NCBI GenBank assembly: GCA_003008705.1
Contig: PDUO01000042.1
Coordinates: 126,057 to 190,056 of the forward strand
Source of the DNA: Pezicula radicicola
Lineage: Eukaryota > Ascomycota > Leotiomycetes > Helotiales > Dermateaceae
Reading direction: 5' to 3'
Length of the DNA stretch: 64,000 bases
Positions 1 through 11,900 of this stretch are shown here, piece after piece. The stretch's first letter is position 1, and each line of letters opens with the position of its first letter. The notes beneath the pieces were generated by a model, which was not told the origin of the DNA, searched no databases, and saw nothing but the letters and a program-made list of their open reading frames with translations. A program made the position numbers and the translations under genes.

Positions 1-680
1 GGTGTGGTGGGTGAAGGGATTGAGTGGACTGTACTGGGTTCACGGGAGTCAGAGAGTGGTGCTTTTTGCGCAATACAATGGTCGTAGATGGGAGGATTCA
101 GGAGGGGTGCAGTCACGTACCGGTGTGTGGATGGAATTCAATCCTTTCGTTCGATCGCGGTGTGGTCGCCGTGAAGATTTCACGATGCAGGCCCTCGTGT
201 GGGCGCCAAGCTTTTCCGGACTACCACAGCACAGCACGCAAGCGAGAATCTTTTGTGGGGAACTCTCTCTCTCTTCTTCTCTTTCACCTCTCTTACCGTA
301 GGCAGTCTTACTATATATATACAACACTGCACTTTCGCCAGTGAATAAGAAACAGCATTTCTTTAAACAAAGACATCATGGGTATCATGGGTATCATCGC
401 TTGTCAATCACGATACACCTGACCCTTACCTAGCTCTATGCTGTACCGTACAAGGACAACATAGTGTTCCACAATCTGCAATCTTCCCAGTCATCTCGTG
501 TTATTGCGTTGTTCCTAGGGAACAACGACTCCCTCTTCTTGACGTGCTTTCCTTAACGTTTCAAGGGACATATATTTTACGTCTCTGGCATAGCACGAAA
601 CCTTACAGGAGCTAACGTTCTAATTAGGTAGGTATTGAACTACCTACCTCAGGGTAGACTTCAAGATATATACACCTACC
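1..680. other. Window edge, no gene recognised
   Basis: Short open frames exist on both strands, but none resembles a known protein and none has a convincing start or splice structure. The segment holds a CT-rich run near 262-300 and TAGGTAGGTA-type repeats near 625-650. It may be the flank of a gene lying outside the window. Confidence 0.5.
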
Positions 681-1647
681 TTGCGAAGACCATCATTTCA
701 TATTTACTGGACGAATGGGTCCAATCCTGCAATAGATTGTAGCGACCACCCTCTCCACGTCGCGAAACGTCCTCCTCTCGTACCTAAAGATGTGGGCATG
801 ACCCCTATGAAAGCTGTGTACACACAAGATAATGGATCTCTGTGTACTCTTCGCAAGCTTCCACCAGAAGTCAGAATGAAGATATATGCAGAGTCTATTA
901 TCAAAGCCTTTCATATATCAAAGTGAAAGAGCCTTCGCTACTCGTCGGACTCAGACATAGTCCTTCTCTCCACGCTGAGTATATGGAGGTTTATTGGCCC
1001 GTGCACAACATGCATGTGAATGTTTTGACTTGGAGCAGCCCTGAATACGTAGCAGTACTTCCCTCCATCAAAAATCTAACATAGAGCTTCCGTAAGCTGG
1101 AACTCCTTTCACTACTCTTCGGATTTGTACTGATTTCAGCTACCTTTAGCCGTGGCACAGACAAAGACTTTTGGGACTCCATCCAACAAATTCACTCAGC
1201 CACAAATTTGCACACACTTTCAATCGACTTCAAGGGCCAGATTTATCCTTATCCTCCCCCCCATTTTATCATCCTATGGTTATCAACATGCAAAGTCAGT
1301 TGCTAAGGAGTAGTTTTCCTGAGTTTTCATCTAATTGTTCTACCCATTCTGTGCAGTCAACCTCTAAAAGTTTCAATGGCCAATTCACAAGTCTTAAGAG
1401 ACTAACTCTTCGACACCTGTCAATTGAACACGTCCCGCTGGTTAAAGACCTTAACAAACTTCTTGGTGTAAAAGCGAGGGACATGGGTTTCGATAATTGC
1501 GACAATGTTGAGTTCCCGATGGGCATCCCTAGTGCAACGCCACTGGATTTTCCAACTTGGATATGGGAAGCAGAGAAGGGCAAGGTCTTAGGAAGTTCAC
1601 CGGAAGTGACCCAAGGGAAGGATATACAGGGTACTCTGAACATCTGA
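681..1647 (+). pseudogene. Decayed 'LPPEIR..IY' F-box-like paralog (copy A)
   Basis: A frame encoding LRKLPPEVRMKIYAES (about 846-895) matches the F-box-like start of a large family of fungal proteins of unknown function. That frame stops at 924-926. The family's next segment (LLVGLRHSPSLHAEYMEVY, then LPSIKNLT) continues in another frame from about 925 and hits TAG at 1082-1084. The C-terminal part, ending around FPTWIWEAEKGK, lies in a third frame after about 1300, where a short intron is possible. At least one frameshift and one stop separate the parts, so I call it a pseudogene related to copies B and C downstream. A multi-intron live gene is the alternative but does not easily explain the shift at 900-925. 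Confidence 0.55.
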
Positions 1648-2312
1648 ACAATATCATATATACCCTGGCTGTTTTGGTATTCATAAGAAGAGAGCTCGCT
1701 CTCTCTCTTGAGCAAAGAGATGGATGGGTTCCAGGATCGGGATCGTATTCAATTATAAGTTTTATTTCAATTGTTTTGCACTCATAATCTCATTTAGGTG
1801 AATTTTCTAACGCTATTCCTAATTAAATTTAGCAGTATTTCCAATGACAAACCCATAAGTAGCTTCGAGCTTTAGAACTTAGTAAATACAATCATACCAC
1901 TTTTTGATACTAAACTTAAACCTTCCCTTTTCATTTCTAGGATAAGATGATATATTATTACCACTACAATACCATTCTTTTTTCATTTCACATTCCATTG
2001 CGCATAGGCTGCAGAACAAAAAGATGTAGAACGGGCTCTATAGGAAAAGTAAAAGGCGAGGTTGTAGTAATTGCTAAAGCATAAGGCGTTAGCACTTAAC
2101 TTAGGAATTGGTTTCACTCTGTGTAAAACTCGAAGGCTATAGTAAGCCCAAGCTAAGTGCTTACTTACCTATGGGAATGGAAGAAATAGTATGAAATTAA
2201 GCGAGCAACTTCATGCAGTCTCATAATCTATCTTCCCTAGTACTATTAAAGCTTTCGACATGCCTATTTTTGTAGTACAAACCCAAAAAATGCTGAACAC
2301 CATCGCCAAACT
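1648..2312. other. Intergenic between convergent copies A and B
   Basis: AT-rich sequence between the 3' ends of two convergent F-box-like paralogs. I see no further reading frame with family features; it probably holds both 3' flanks. Confidence 0.5.
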
Positions 2313-3174
2313 TTATTTCCCTATCAAGCGTGTATTCCTCAAATCCCAAAACCACTCTTCACGCCAAGGATATAAAATCCCATAATCTCTATTATAAGGA
2401 AAACTAGAAAACTCCTCCAAATTATCAGGCAAATGATAAACAAGCACACGAGTCATCATCCCTTTCCTACCAACCAACTCATTAAATTCATCCATCGCAT
2501 TTTCCATCAATCTCCCATCAAAATTAAGATGCCACCCAAGAAAACTAGCCTCAATAACCTCAACCGTTTTACAAAAGGAAAGAAGCTTTTTGATAAGTCG
2601 AAGTGCTATGCTGCATGTGAAGTGAGGTCGATCGAGATGTAGATATCTTAGGTTGTTGGCGAATTGAAGGTTACAAGGTTGCCAGTATGGTGATCTGGGG
2701 TAGTAATATCCTTCCAGTAGGTATTCATTGAATTCAGTTCTACCTTGTACATGAAAGAATTCATTACGATCTCCTGCATCAAATAGTTGATCTAGGTTTC
2801 CGAATTCCCATGAGCTATATCTAGTTAGTAAATGTATGTTCCCTTTCTCAAACTACAATTCAATGAAGATCTTATCTTTTGTTACGGTACCAGAAAGTGA
2901 TGGATAGGTTTTGAATGGATGAGATTGTACGCAATGATACGTTCTCCTAAAAATTCTCATGGTTCTTCTTCGATAGTATAAATTTGTAATGGTGGTAATA
3001 AATATCCAATGCTTCATGATAGAAACCCGGTTCGAAACGCAAAGCTGTAAGAAGATTCGGGCTATGATTCCCTGGCTGCGCATCGCAGATTGCAAGACGA
3101 TAGATTCTCTCTCTGATTTCTGGTGGAAGTTTGTGCAGTGTGCTTTTGTTGATTTTCATTTCGTGGTTGGGCAT
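2313..3174 (-). pseudogene. F-box-like paralog with one in-frame stop (copy B)
   Basis: From ATG 3174 the protein carries KLPPEIRERIYRLAI, then NLLTALRFEPGFYHEALDIY and VSLRTISSIQNLSITF. These are the same blocks in the same order as copy C. Proposed exons are 3174-2891 and 2814-2313, joined across a 76 bp intron with a TTACTAAC branch site; this gives 261 codons ending near EEWFWDL, as in copy C (DEWFWDL). A TAG at 2949-2947 interrupts exon 1 where copy C has Gln, consistent with CAG to TAG. A Ser/Thr/Gln-rich frame at 3349-3062 looks like a longer N-terminus but sits in another frame, suggesting a second lesion. One nonsense codon could also be a polymorphism or base-call error. Function of the family is unknown beyond the F-box-like motif. 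Confidence 0.6.
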
Positions 3175-4201
3175 TTCGGTCGGAGTCAGCTTGTTTTTGA
3201 TTCTCTTTTTCTGGATATGAATCTTGAGATGTTGAATCCGATGTGGTTGTTGTTGGTATTTCTATTTCCGCTTTGTCACTTGTGGATTCGGTTGGGTGAG
3301 ATTTCCACCATGCTTTTGTCAGTGCTGAAAAGTTTGGGAGGTTTGACATGGTTTTAGGTTTGGAGAGTAGACTTTGGTTGGCTGTTGATTTGAGGATTAT
3401 TTATTAGCTTGATGTACTTCTTATAGCTCTCTTATATGAAAGAAGCAAGGTTCAAAAGAGCAAAAACAAATATTTGCAGATGAGCTAGCAAATTCTTTGG
3501 CATAGTAGCTTTCAAAGTATCGATGGTTCTAGTTTCGTCTAGTTTGATAGTTACTATGACACTTGAAATATGTATGGAAGGTCTTTGACCAGCCAAGAGT
3601 GAAATGACCAAAAGACCGACTATACTACAAACTCTAGAAACAAAGACCATGCATCTTTACTTCAATTATAGCTTTCCAGGGTAATTAAGAGTCATCGAGA
3701 AATTGGTGCTCTTTGAAACGGGTCGAATTCTTTGGCAACTTCTAGATGCATGATCCTATCCTTTCTTCATACCCGGAATCTCATGCTTTCGCGATCACAA
3801 AAACAGTTACCACCGACTCTATTGTAGATTCTCAAGCACACATATTCTGTCTAGTCACCACATTGTTGGTGACGGCTTAGTTGAGAGCCCACAATACTCT
3901 GTAGTTACATTCTACTCTTGGACGCTGACGAACAAACTCGCTCTCGGTTAGGAAGACAATTATCTTCGATGCAGCTTCAGGTCTCCAACTAATATAATCG
4001 GGGGCCTCAAATCTGGGTGCCCATCAATCAATTGGAAAACATGAGTTATGATACTATGGCGCCTGGCGTTGCTCTTTGCTTTTTCTTCTATGTACCGCAT
4101 TCCTTCCAAGACATACTCGCAATCCATATTACCTGAGTGATAGCCACGTCAAATACCAACCCCATTGCTTCCGCGACAGTTCCAAATCATCCCTTAATCC
4201 G
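3175..4201. other. Intergenic, with lost N-terminus of copy B
   Basis: Positions 3175-3349 hold the out-of-frame Ser/Thr/Gln-rich remnant that probably once formed the N-terminus of copy B. The rest, to the 3' end of copy C, has no supported gene. Confidence 0.45.
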
Positions 4202-5183
4202 TCAATATTCATCCAGGTCCCAAAACCACTCATCAAAACAACCAACCCCCAGAAGCCCCCTGGTATCTTCCCGGGGTTCGGACTCCCACTCCCCATTAGC
4301 ACTATGCACAACAACCCTCTCCATTTTCCCCCAAGATGTCAAAAGCTCATTCATCACCTCAATCTCAGGAGGCCAACTCTCATACATACCGCCAATCTCA
4401 CAAGCTCCAACCCTAGCAGAAATCCTTCGCAAAACCTTCAGATGACGAAGCAAACTTCTAAGCATTGCCATGCTCACCGCGGAAACAGAGGAAGCAGACG
4501 GAGTATCAAGTCTCAACTCTCGCAAGTTAGATGCGAATTTGAGTTTGTCCAAAGTACCGCTATCATAGGTGACTCTGGATCCGGTCACCCATGGTTGATA
4601 ATGGTTTAATGAGTTGTAAAACTCCCCAAAAATTGGCTCAAGTATATCTGCTGGCCCCCAAAAGTGCTCCACCTAAACTCAAATCAGCAAATCATTGAAC
4701 TTTGAAATCGAGGACAATTGTTAAGACTGACAAGAAGAAAATAATCAAATTTCTAACGGAGGCAACAGTTTGTAGCGATACCTGTGTTTGGAAGGCCTTG
4801 AAGTTTTTTAACGCGAGAGGGAAATAGCGGGGTTTATTGTAAAAATCGAGAAGTTCCTTATAGAGGTTCTTGTTACATCGTAACGCTTCTAGGAGATAAT
4901 GTGTATCCTCCCCACCACACCATTTAGGTATTGCAAAGTCGTAGATTAAGAGTCGAATTTCAGGTGGTAGGTCTTGATATGGAAAGACTGTTCCATATTC
5001 TTTCTTCAATTTCGACGGCAACTTCTTTTCTCGATTCGGTGGTCTACTTTTGCAGGGTTTTTGAGAGAGATTATTTCGCGATTTTTGAGAACTAGTGGTC
5101 TTGGGTGAAGGTGGAGAAGATTCTTTTGATTCCACCATATTTGACTGCAGAGGGGAAATTGTTCTGCTAGGTCGTTTGGCCAT
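4202..5183 (-). CDS. F-box-like 'LPPEIR..IY' protein, copy C
   Basis: Most intact of the three local paralogs. Exon 1 starts at ATG 5183 with a basic, Ser/Pro-rich N-terminus of about 75 residues, then YQDLPPEIRLLIYDFAI, the F-box-like signature used for substrate-receptor or scaffold roles in fungi. YLLEALRCNKNLYKELLDFY and VSLQTVASVRNL follow. Exon 2 (4672-4202) holds leucine-rich segments (KLKFASNLRELRLDT) and ends DEWFWDLDEY. The intron most likely runs 4727-4673 (55 bp, TGCTGATT branch, acceptor TTTAG), giving 308 aa. An alternative donor at 4781 would delete a segment conserved in copy B. The actual partner or substrate cannot be told from sequence. Confidence 0.6.
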
Positions 5184-6651
5184 GATGTTGTGACCTGCTT
5201 GAAGAAATCTTGTAAGGCGAACGAGAGATGAACTGTCCAGCTATGTAGCAATCAAATAAAATTGGTAGATGCTTGATCCATGTACAGTTTAAATATCCTA
5301 TGGGCATGATGACCGAAAGTGAGTAAGAATAGACGAGAAAAGAAGATGAGAACTAAGCGAGCAAGTTCTAGAAAGCAATCGTTTCAAGGTACTAGCACCC
5401 TAAAGAAAACAGAATAATAAAGTTGATCTGATAAAAAGCAAAATGATTTACGGGTACAGAAAGAGTTCTGACAACAATAAATAAAGTACTGCCTGAAAGC
5501 AAAATCGCAAACATTTTATGTTTTAAGTACTAGTCTAACTCTAAAAAATCTACTAATACTGTAAAAGGTTCTTTAGAGTTTGGCATTAACATGTGACTCT
5601 ATCTAGTAAGTGAGTAGTGGATGCTGAGTTCTGTAATTGGCTCGATTCAAGTAACTCACTTTTTGGGCAACTCCACAAAATATAAACCCCTCAATACTCC
5701 TTACCAGCTTAAAGTCATCCTTTCCTCTTCTTCCTAATATCCCCATCCACTTCACAAGCTACAACTAACATCAAGCACCACCACCAAGCAAAATACAAGA
5801 ACTCCCTTCCAACCTCCCAACCTCCCAACTTCAAACCAAAGACAAAAATAACATACACCATACACATAAAATCAATCAATCTAAAACCCAACCACCAACC
5901 CACATACCTACAAATCTACCCCTCAGCCTCGTAATACCTCTCGTCTCACCCAACACCCACACTGATGCACCACACCAATCTCCAAAAGTCCAACCCCTCG
6001 CTTACAAGAAACCCCTTACACAAGCGAGCACCAGAACCACACAATCGTAACAACCGAGCACCAAAAAGCCCACCACCACACAAGCAATTCAACTCTTGGC
6101 TAACTTGGCAACTTGGCAACTTGGCAAAAAATCATCCAAACGCACCAAAACGAACCACCAACGGAAACAACGGCCTTTATCTTCACCGTTCGCCGACGTC
6201 GAGTCAAAATATCAGTTAATATTTGGAGGTTTGTAGTTCCGATCACCGATGCTTGGCTAGAAGTTATTTGACTTTATATCTAGCTATGTACTTGAGTGGG
6301 AGTTTAGATGAACATAGAGATGAAGATGATATCTTATTCCATTTGACTCGATTTGATTTGTATTTGAATTTGGTATTTGAATTTTGGTATCTTTGAAAAA
6401 AGTAAGTACGCCCCGCGCTATGCTATGCTAGTGCTATGCTAGTGCTCTGCTAGTGCTCTGCTATGCTATATGCTATGTTATATCCCCAGCTTAAAAACTC
6501 CATTATCATAGATCCATTAACTGACATCTGTACAGCTAAGATCCCCAAAACTCCTCCCCTCCCTATTTTCTGATACGCCTGCCTCCACGGACAAAAATGA
6601 CTATACACTACAATATATACTATACAAAACAAAGGAGAAGAAGACGGACTA
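5184..6651. other. Intergenic, strongly A/C-skewed, with tandem repeats
   Basis: Lies upstream of copy C and downstream of the permease gene. About 5700-6180 is conspicuously poor in G on the plus strand and contains a roughly 9-10 bp repeat of AACTTGGCA at 6102-6127. A second tandem repeat lies at 6418-6480. Short frames exist but their composition is low-complexity; no gene is supported. Confidence 0.5.
6418..6480. repeat. 11-bp tandem repeat
   Basis: Units of TGCTATGCTAG or TGCTCTGCTAG start at 6421, 6432 and 6443 and then degrade into ctatgct copies. It lies just beyond the 3' end of the permease gene, possibly in its 3' UTR or terminator region. Confidence 0.85.
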
Positions 6652-8961
6652 TCATCTGAGTTCAGGATGTCTTAATAAACAACCTTCACATCTACAAGGT
6701 CCTTGTGCCTTATTTTGGATGTCTCTAATCTCGACAGTACTGTTATTTCGATTTCGATTCGATGGTTCAGGAGCCGCTCTTTCGCGTTCTCTTTGACTGT
6801 CGACTTGATTACCATTTCCGCAATCCACAGGTCTTAATAGCATGTCGCGACGGAGTAAACATCCGTTACATGCACACGGTGCTCTCTTTCTCATAACACC
6901 ACCATCAGGCTGTTGTTCGACTGAAGGACTCTCAAGTACCTCGCCCGAAGAAGATAATAATTCCCTTCTCTCGTCATCTCCGGATTCCGAGCCACTGTCC
7001 CGGCCTGCATCACTGCCGTAGGCTTTTGTCCTATGAGGCAAAGAGAGAGGCATCTCGAACCCTTCGGATGAACCGTGGACTTTATGGCGCATCCAGCTCT
7101 TGTTGAGGTTGTTTGGATTGGCGCCTGTGAAAAAAGGTTTACACTTTGCCCACCATACCCAATATACGGCACCACTTCCGAGGATGGCGAGCGCGGTCGC
7201 TGGGTATGCGTAGTATGGGAAGCGAGAGTTTCCTTTTTCTTGGCTGGGTTTGATCCAGGGAAGGATTAGCAACAGGCAGTTGCTTAACATGAAGACCCAG
7301 ATGTAGAACTTCTTTGCTCGGAAGGGAGACTCCCAGTTTTCGGAGGGTGTCATTTGAAGGTAGAGGAGGCCGCCGGATATGGCGACAGAGATGACTGAGA
7401 CGGGGTAGCCACCGATGTCGACGAGGAAATTGTAGATTTCTCCTGGTGGCGGGACAAGGATTACAAGGATGGAGACTAGCCAGTGGAGGAAGAGGCCTGG
7501 GGTAGGTGATGCTTCGATCCCGCGTACTATGGAGGATTCGCCGGAGAAGAAGTGGGAGAATGGGAGGAGGCCATCCTTTCCGAGTTCCTGGTTAACACGA
7601 GCTTGGGCAAAAGAGGTGGCTGCTATGTTGCCGAAAGCACTGATGATGATGAAGCATGGGAGAATCCGCTCGCCTAGGACTTCACCGAAGATATTGCGGA
7701 AGAAATGGCCGGTAATGGTGATTCCTGAGGATTTAAAGTCGGCAAGCTCGACGATTAGGAAGAGCGAAGTTGCGAAGAGGATGTATCCGAGAGATACGAG
7801 GGAAAGGGCTACTGGGGCGGCTATCTTCAAAGTTGGTATTGGGTTATGGATGCTAGAAATGACGGTGTTTGCGGTGCTATATCCACGAAAACAGTAGAGA
7901 ACTTTGAGAAGGGCCGTGGCATAATCGTAAGGTTGTGTTGAAGACCCTGCGAAGATGTTGCTGAAGTTGCGACTGGCTGTTGAACCAGTAAGGTGGAGTT
8001 CAGTCGAGGTTTCTAAGCGACGGGCGTTGAGAATTGGGGATGTTGCGCTAGGTGTTGAGCCAATTCCTAATGCTGCTCCTGCGACACCAGAGAGAATTAC
8101 GATGGCGAGGATGAGCATCTTGCCGACACCAAGAATATTGATGATTCGAAGTCCTGTCCTGGGACACGATTGGTGGATGAAGCAGAGTAACGTGATGACG
8201 CCCACAGCGATACATCTCACGTTCCACCGGTTGATCTCTATGTCAAGCGCATACATCACGTACTCGCCTAGTACTATGCAGTTTGGCGCACTGAAGCCCA
8301 AAAGCACAACATATGACATGAACATACATGTGGAAAGCATGTATGGCTTCTTGAAAATGCGCTCCAGATACACGCGCTCGCCTCCACTACGAGGCATTGC
8401 CGTTCCGAGATCGAGGTAAACGGCCAGTCCGCAGAACGAAAGAAGAGCTCCCACAGTCCACACAATAAGCGACATCCCTACCGAACCGACTGAGACGTAT
8501 ATCGAAGAGGGTATCGAATAGATCCCCACGCCCACAGTCTTTCCTAGAATAATGTTGATTGCAGAGAAGGTTCCTAGCTTGCCCGCTGCATTATGGTTTG
8601 GATACGAAGGCGTCTGTGGTAAGAATTGCACATTTTCTGATGGAGATACCAGTGTGATGCTCGATCCGGAACTCCTCCTCTCGTCCCCCCTTTCATATTC
8701 CTCTATCCTCGAAGGATCATTTTGTTTTGAATTGATTGCAAAGTTTCGTGGTGTCGGTAGGAAGGTCGAGTTACTGTACGCTGAATATCTGGAGGATTCG
8801 GTATCCACATAGAGACCCCTATTCGGCCGTATTGACTCTCCCTCATATTGCAACGGCCTTCGCGGGGTTCGTGGGGTAACGGGGGAAAGGCAGTTGAGGT
8901 CAATATTCCTTAGCGGTGATGCCGCCGTGGAGATGGCACCACCTATAAACGACCGCGACAT
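6652..8961 (-). CDS. Mup1-like methionine/amino-acid permease (APC superfamily)
   Basis: Single-exon 769-aa plasma-membrane amino-acid transporter. After a hydrophilic Ser-rich N-terminus of about 125 residues comes the APC core GTFSAINIILGKTVGVGIYS (about 130-149). It continues with PSSIYVSVGSVGMSL and RSGGERVYLERIF, which match fungal high-affinity methionine permeases of the Mup1/Mup3 type, with about 12 hydrophobic segments to roughly residue 610. S. cerevisiae Mup1 is shorter; the extra length is in the two tails. The C-terminal tail of about 150 residues is acidic/Ser-rich, then carries two copies of a PCxCxGCLLR motif (about residues 695-704 and 756-765) ending at the C-terminus. Substrate is inferred from family and could be another amino acid. 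The start is the first ATG after an in-frame stop immediately upstream. No partner gene adjoins. Confidence 0.85.
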   Translation of the reverse strand: MSRSFIGGAISTAASPLRNIDLNCLSPVTPRTPRRPLQYEGESIRPNRGLYVDTESSRYSAYSNSTFLPTPRNFAINSKQNDPSRIEEYERGDERRSSGSSITLVSPSENVQFLPQTPSYPNHNAAGKLGTFSAINIILGKTVGVGIYSIPSSIYVSVGSVGMSLIVWTVGALLSFCGLAVYLDLGTAMPRSGGERVYLERIFKKPYMLSTCMFMSYVVLLGFSAPNCIVLGEYVMYALDIEINRWNVRCIAVGVITLLCFIHQSCPRTGLRIINILGVGKMLILAIVILSGVAGAALGIGSTPSATSPILNARRLETSTELHLTGSTASRNFSNIFAGSSTQPYDYATALLKVLYCFRGYSTANTVISSIHNPIPTLKIAAPVALSLVSLGYILFATSLFLIVELADFKSSGITITGHFFRNIFGEVLGERILPCFIIISAFGNIAATSFAQARVNQELGKDGLLPFSHFFSGESSIVRGIEASPTPGLFLHWLVSILVILVPPPGEIYNFLVDIGGYPVSVISVAISGGLLYLQMTPSENWESPFRAKKFYIWVFMLSNCLLLILPWIKPSQEKGNSRFPYYAYPATALAILGSGAVYWVWWAKCKPFFTGANPNNLNKSWMRHKVHGSSEGFEMPLSLPHRTKAYGSDAGRDSGSESGDDERRELLSSSGEVLESPSVEQQPDGGVMRKRAPCACNGCLLRRDMLLRPVDCGNGNQVDSQRERERAAPEPSNRNRNNSTVEIRDIQNKAQGPCRCEGCLLRHPELR

Positions 8962-11900
8962 CTAGACAAACAAAAGGAATCGTGAGGCAATTGGCAAGAC
9001 AAAAGTCGCAAGCTCATTGGACAGTCGGAGAATTGCTGAGGAAATTGTGGTTGTCAAGTTAAGCTTGCATATGCGGGAGTGGCTTGCTTCTCCGTGGGAA
9101 GGGAAGGGAGAACAAATGAGCAGTTTTCTGAAAAGACGGAGGTGAAAATGAGGCCAAAATGAGCCAAGAAGACTCAAAATGGTGCAATGGAAGGATGTAA
9201 TGAGTAGATATGAGAAGATTCTTGACGGGCACCTGAAACAGAATGGAATAATGAAGGAGGATGAGGAGTGAGGAAGAAAATCTCTCAGGTAGGCTAGGGG
9301 AGCCGACGAGCAAGCATAAGACGAAGTGATGCCCACTGACTTCTGGAGTGGCATCTTAGCATCCGTCCTCGAACGCTCTAAAGTGACGAAATGCGACCAG
9401 TACAGTAGCAACGGGGGAGCCGCCATAGTGTATGCTCTTCGCCGCACTCCACCGTACTTTGCAACTGGAGGCGACATACAGGGTATATTATTCGAGGGCT
9501 GCACAACGCAGTCAATGCCGTGAAACTAATGAGGGGCCCGGAAGACAGATACCCAGAGAGATCTCCAAGGAGCGAGCTTCAGGTCTTCTGGAAGAGCAGA
9601 AGGATTAGGCTGGTGTTGTTGAAGGTCTTGGAAGTTGGGAGCCGCAATGCGCCGCTGGGCTGTACTTTTGGGGGTTCGTTGACGAAAGCTCCGACAATCG
9701 CTTGTCTGAGGTGGTTTGACTTTTCCATGCAGTTGTTTCAACCAGAGGCAAAACGAAGCATCCCCCCCTGGCACATGCAGGCATTAACAGTCAATACTTC
9801 GTCCGAGACCTCCAACACATTGGACGCCTGCTAATTATCTGGCTTTTGATAAGTTCAGAAATGTAGATGCACCGTCGTGGGATTGCAAGTGAAGCCGAAT
9901 TCTAACCCGCATCAACCACTACATCGTGCCTTGGCATCCCATGAATACTCGCGGGGACGCCTGTGTCTTCCTCCAAACTCTGGAGGCGAGCAGATGCATT
10001 TCGACCTGGATTCTGATGTTTCGACGAATAACACTCTTACACCTAGTTATAGGGCAGAAGAGCCAAGCTTAGTCTGTGATCACAAGCAGGATGAATCTTG
10101 GGTATCAAGATGATGTTGTTCCTTTGAGCCAAGTGTTTGCGCCTATTCTCTCCCATCGATCGACGAAAACAAGCCTTGGAGCTCAAGACTTTTGTTTGGG
10201 TCAGAAGCTTGACATTGATCGCAAATTATCAACACACCTACCACCTACCTTACCTCCCGGTATTCCATTCTCCACCATTTCCTAATATTATCACAAAGAT
10301 CCTCTGCTCTGCGACCGACTGAGCGTTTTTGTTTCAAGGGCGAACAAATTCAATTTGGAATGCGGTTCCAGCGATACCGATCGGAAGTGCGCCCAACCTC
10401 TGTTTCATTCTTCTCTGGTCCCCCAGCAAGACTACGTGGCTGCGCGGGCCTTCTATATACCTTCGCCATGGGCAAGACGGTTATCCATCACCAAGCGGAG
10501 CACCAGACCCAGTGATCTCTTGTCGCAGTGCGAAGGATAAATTCATGAGTATTGAGCCTGGTCCAAGCGTTTCTGCTACAAAACGTATTGATTTGGGTGA
10601 GGAAACGCTTGGACCAGGCTCAATACCGGTACTGATGAATTTATCCTTCGTAATTTTTACTGCGAAGTGTCTGATTTACTGAGATAACCTCAGGTGCTGC
10701 CCAGAGCCTCAACATTCTTGGGGTGGCACTAATTCATACAGTAGCACAAAAAAGCCGCTTACGGTGGTGGTAATTTCGAATGAAATGTCGTGAAGCAGCG
10801 CAAGCAGCAGTAGTACTCAGATCTCGGCACCGCATCTCTTTCCCATCTTTCACAAGTTGGCTCGTTGGAAGGAATAGCTTCATTCTTGGACCGTATTGCC
10901 AACCGTCACAAGACTGGCGAAACCAGGAATCCGAATTCTTGTTCTCGTTGATGGAGGCTGATTTGTTGATACGATTGCGCATTTTGTGCGCCATAGTAAA
11001 TTTTAGCTCTTGGCTGGCGCTCTGGGGTTGGCGGGTGGTTTTCAGGCTTTTAAGCTAGAAGGAAAGCCAGCTGAAGAGAGCCAGACCATTTTCGCTCTAA
11101 TAGGGTTGAATTGATAAACTACTGATAAGATTAAGAGTCCGGGCCTTGGAAAATTCTTGATTGTTGGTTGATGATGATGCAATCTCTGCAGTAAAATGTC
11201 TTGGGGTTTCTCAAGAGAGTCAAAAAAAAAAGAGTTCTCGCCAGCGGTGTAAGTTCTGAGGATCAATAAAGACGAAAGTGAAAGTATCTTCTCTTGTGGG
11301 ATTTATTATTGTGACACGAAGGGTATATCCTCAACTGCTGCGAGCCATAGGCCAGCCTCGTCGTCGCCAAACGTCAAGATAAGTTTAATAGAGCCAAGAT
11401 GCGGAAAGAATGCTCCTTCAGCACTCCCAAAGTCATATCGACATGCCAACCCAAAGATTTCCCCGGAAGCTTCGGGACTTCGGGAGCGCATCCTGCACAA
11501 AGAAGTGTGGCTAGTGCAGCTATCATGTACAAGTACGTGTGGCTCGTGAGTCTTTTACTTCGTACGGAGTACTTCCGTCGTTCTCGCTAAGCCGCGTGAA
11601 AAGTCCAGAATAAAAAGAGAGTCGTTAGTGTGGTTGGCAAAACAGGGAATCTTCTGCAAGCACGGAATGTGGCGTCTATCTCTTGGGAATCAACGACGGC
11701 ACGGATACTGCATTGGGATTTATTTACTGGCTGACTTCAAGTTCGTTCACTTGTACCTACTTCCGTACTGCCGATTGCAGATGATGGCATTTCGAGCCCA
11801 TAGCGGCGGCTAAATCATGTCCATCATGACTCCGTATTCGTAGGCGAGACGTGTACACAGTCGAATCACTGCTCGCGGCAATTAGTGAAAGAAGCAATCG

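Noticed and set aside
8962..9504. 180-codon open frame directly upstream of, and in frame with, the permease
   Set aside because: It ends in a stop immediately before the permease ATG, has no family features, and lies where the 5' UTR is expected.
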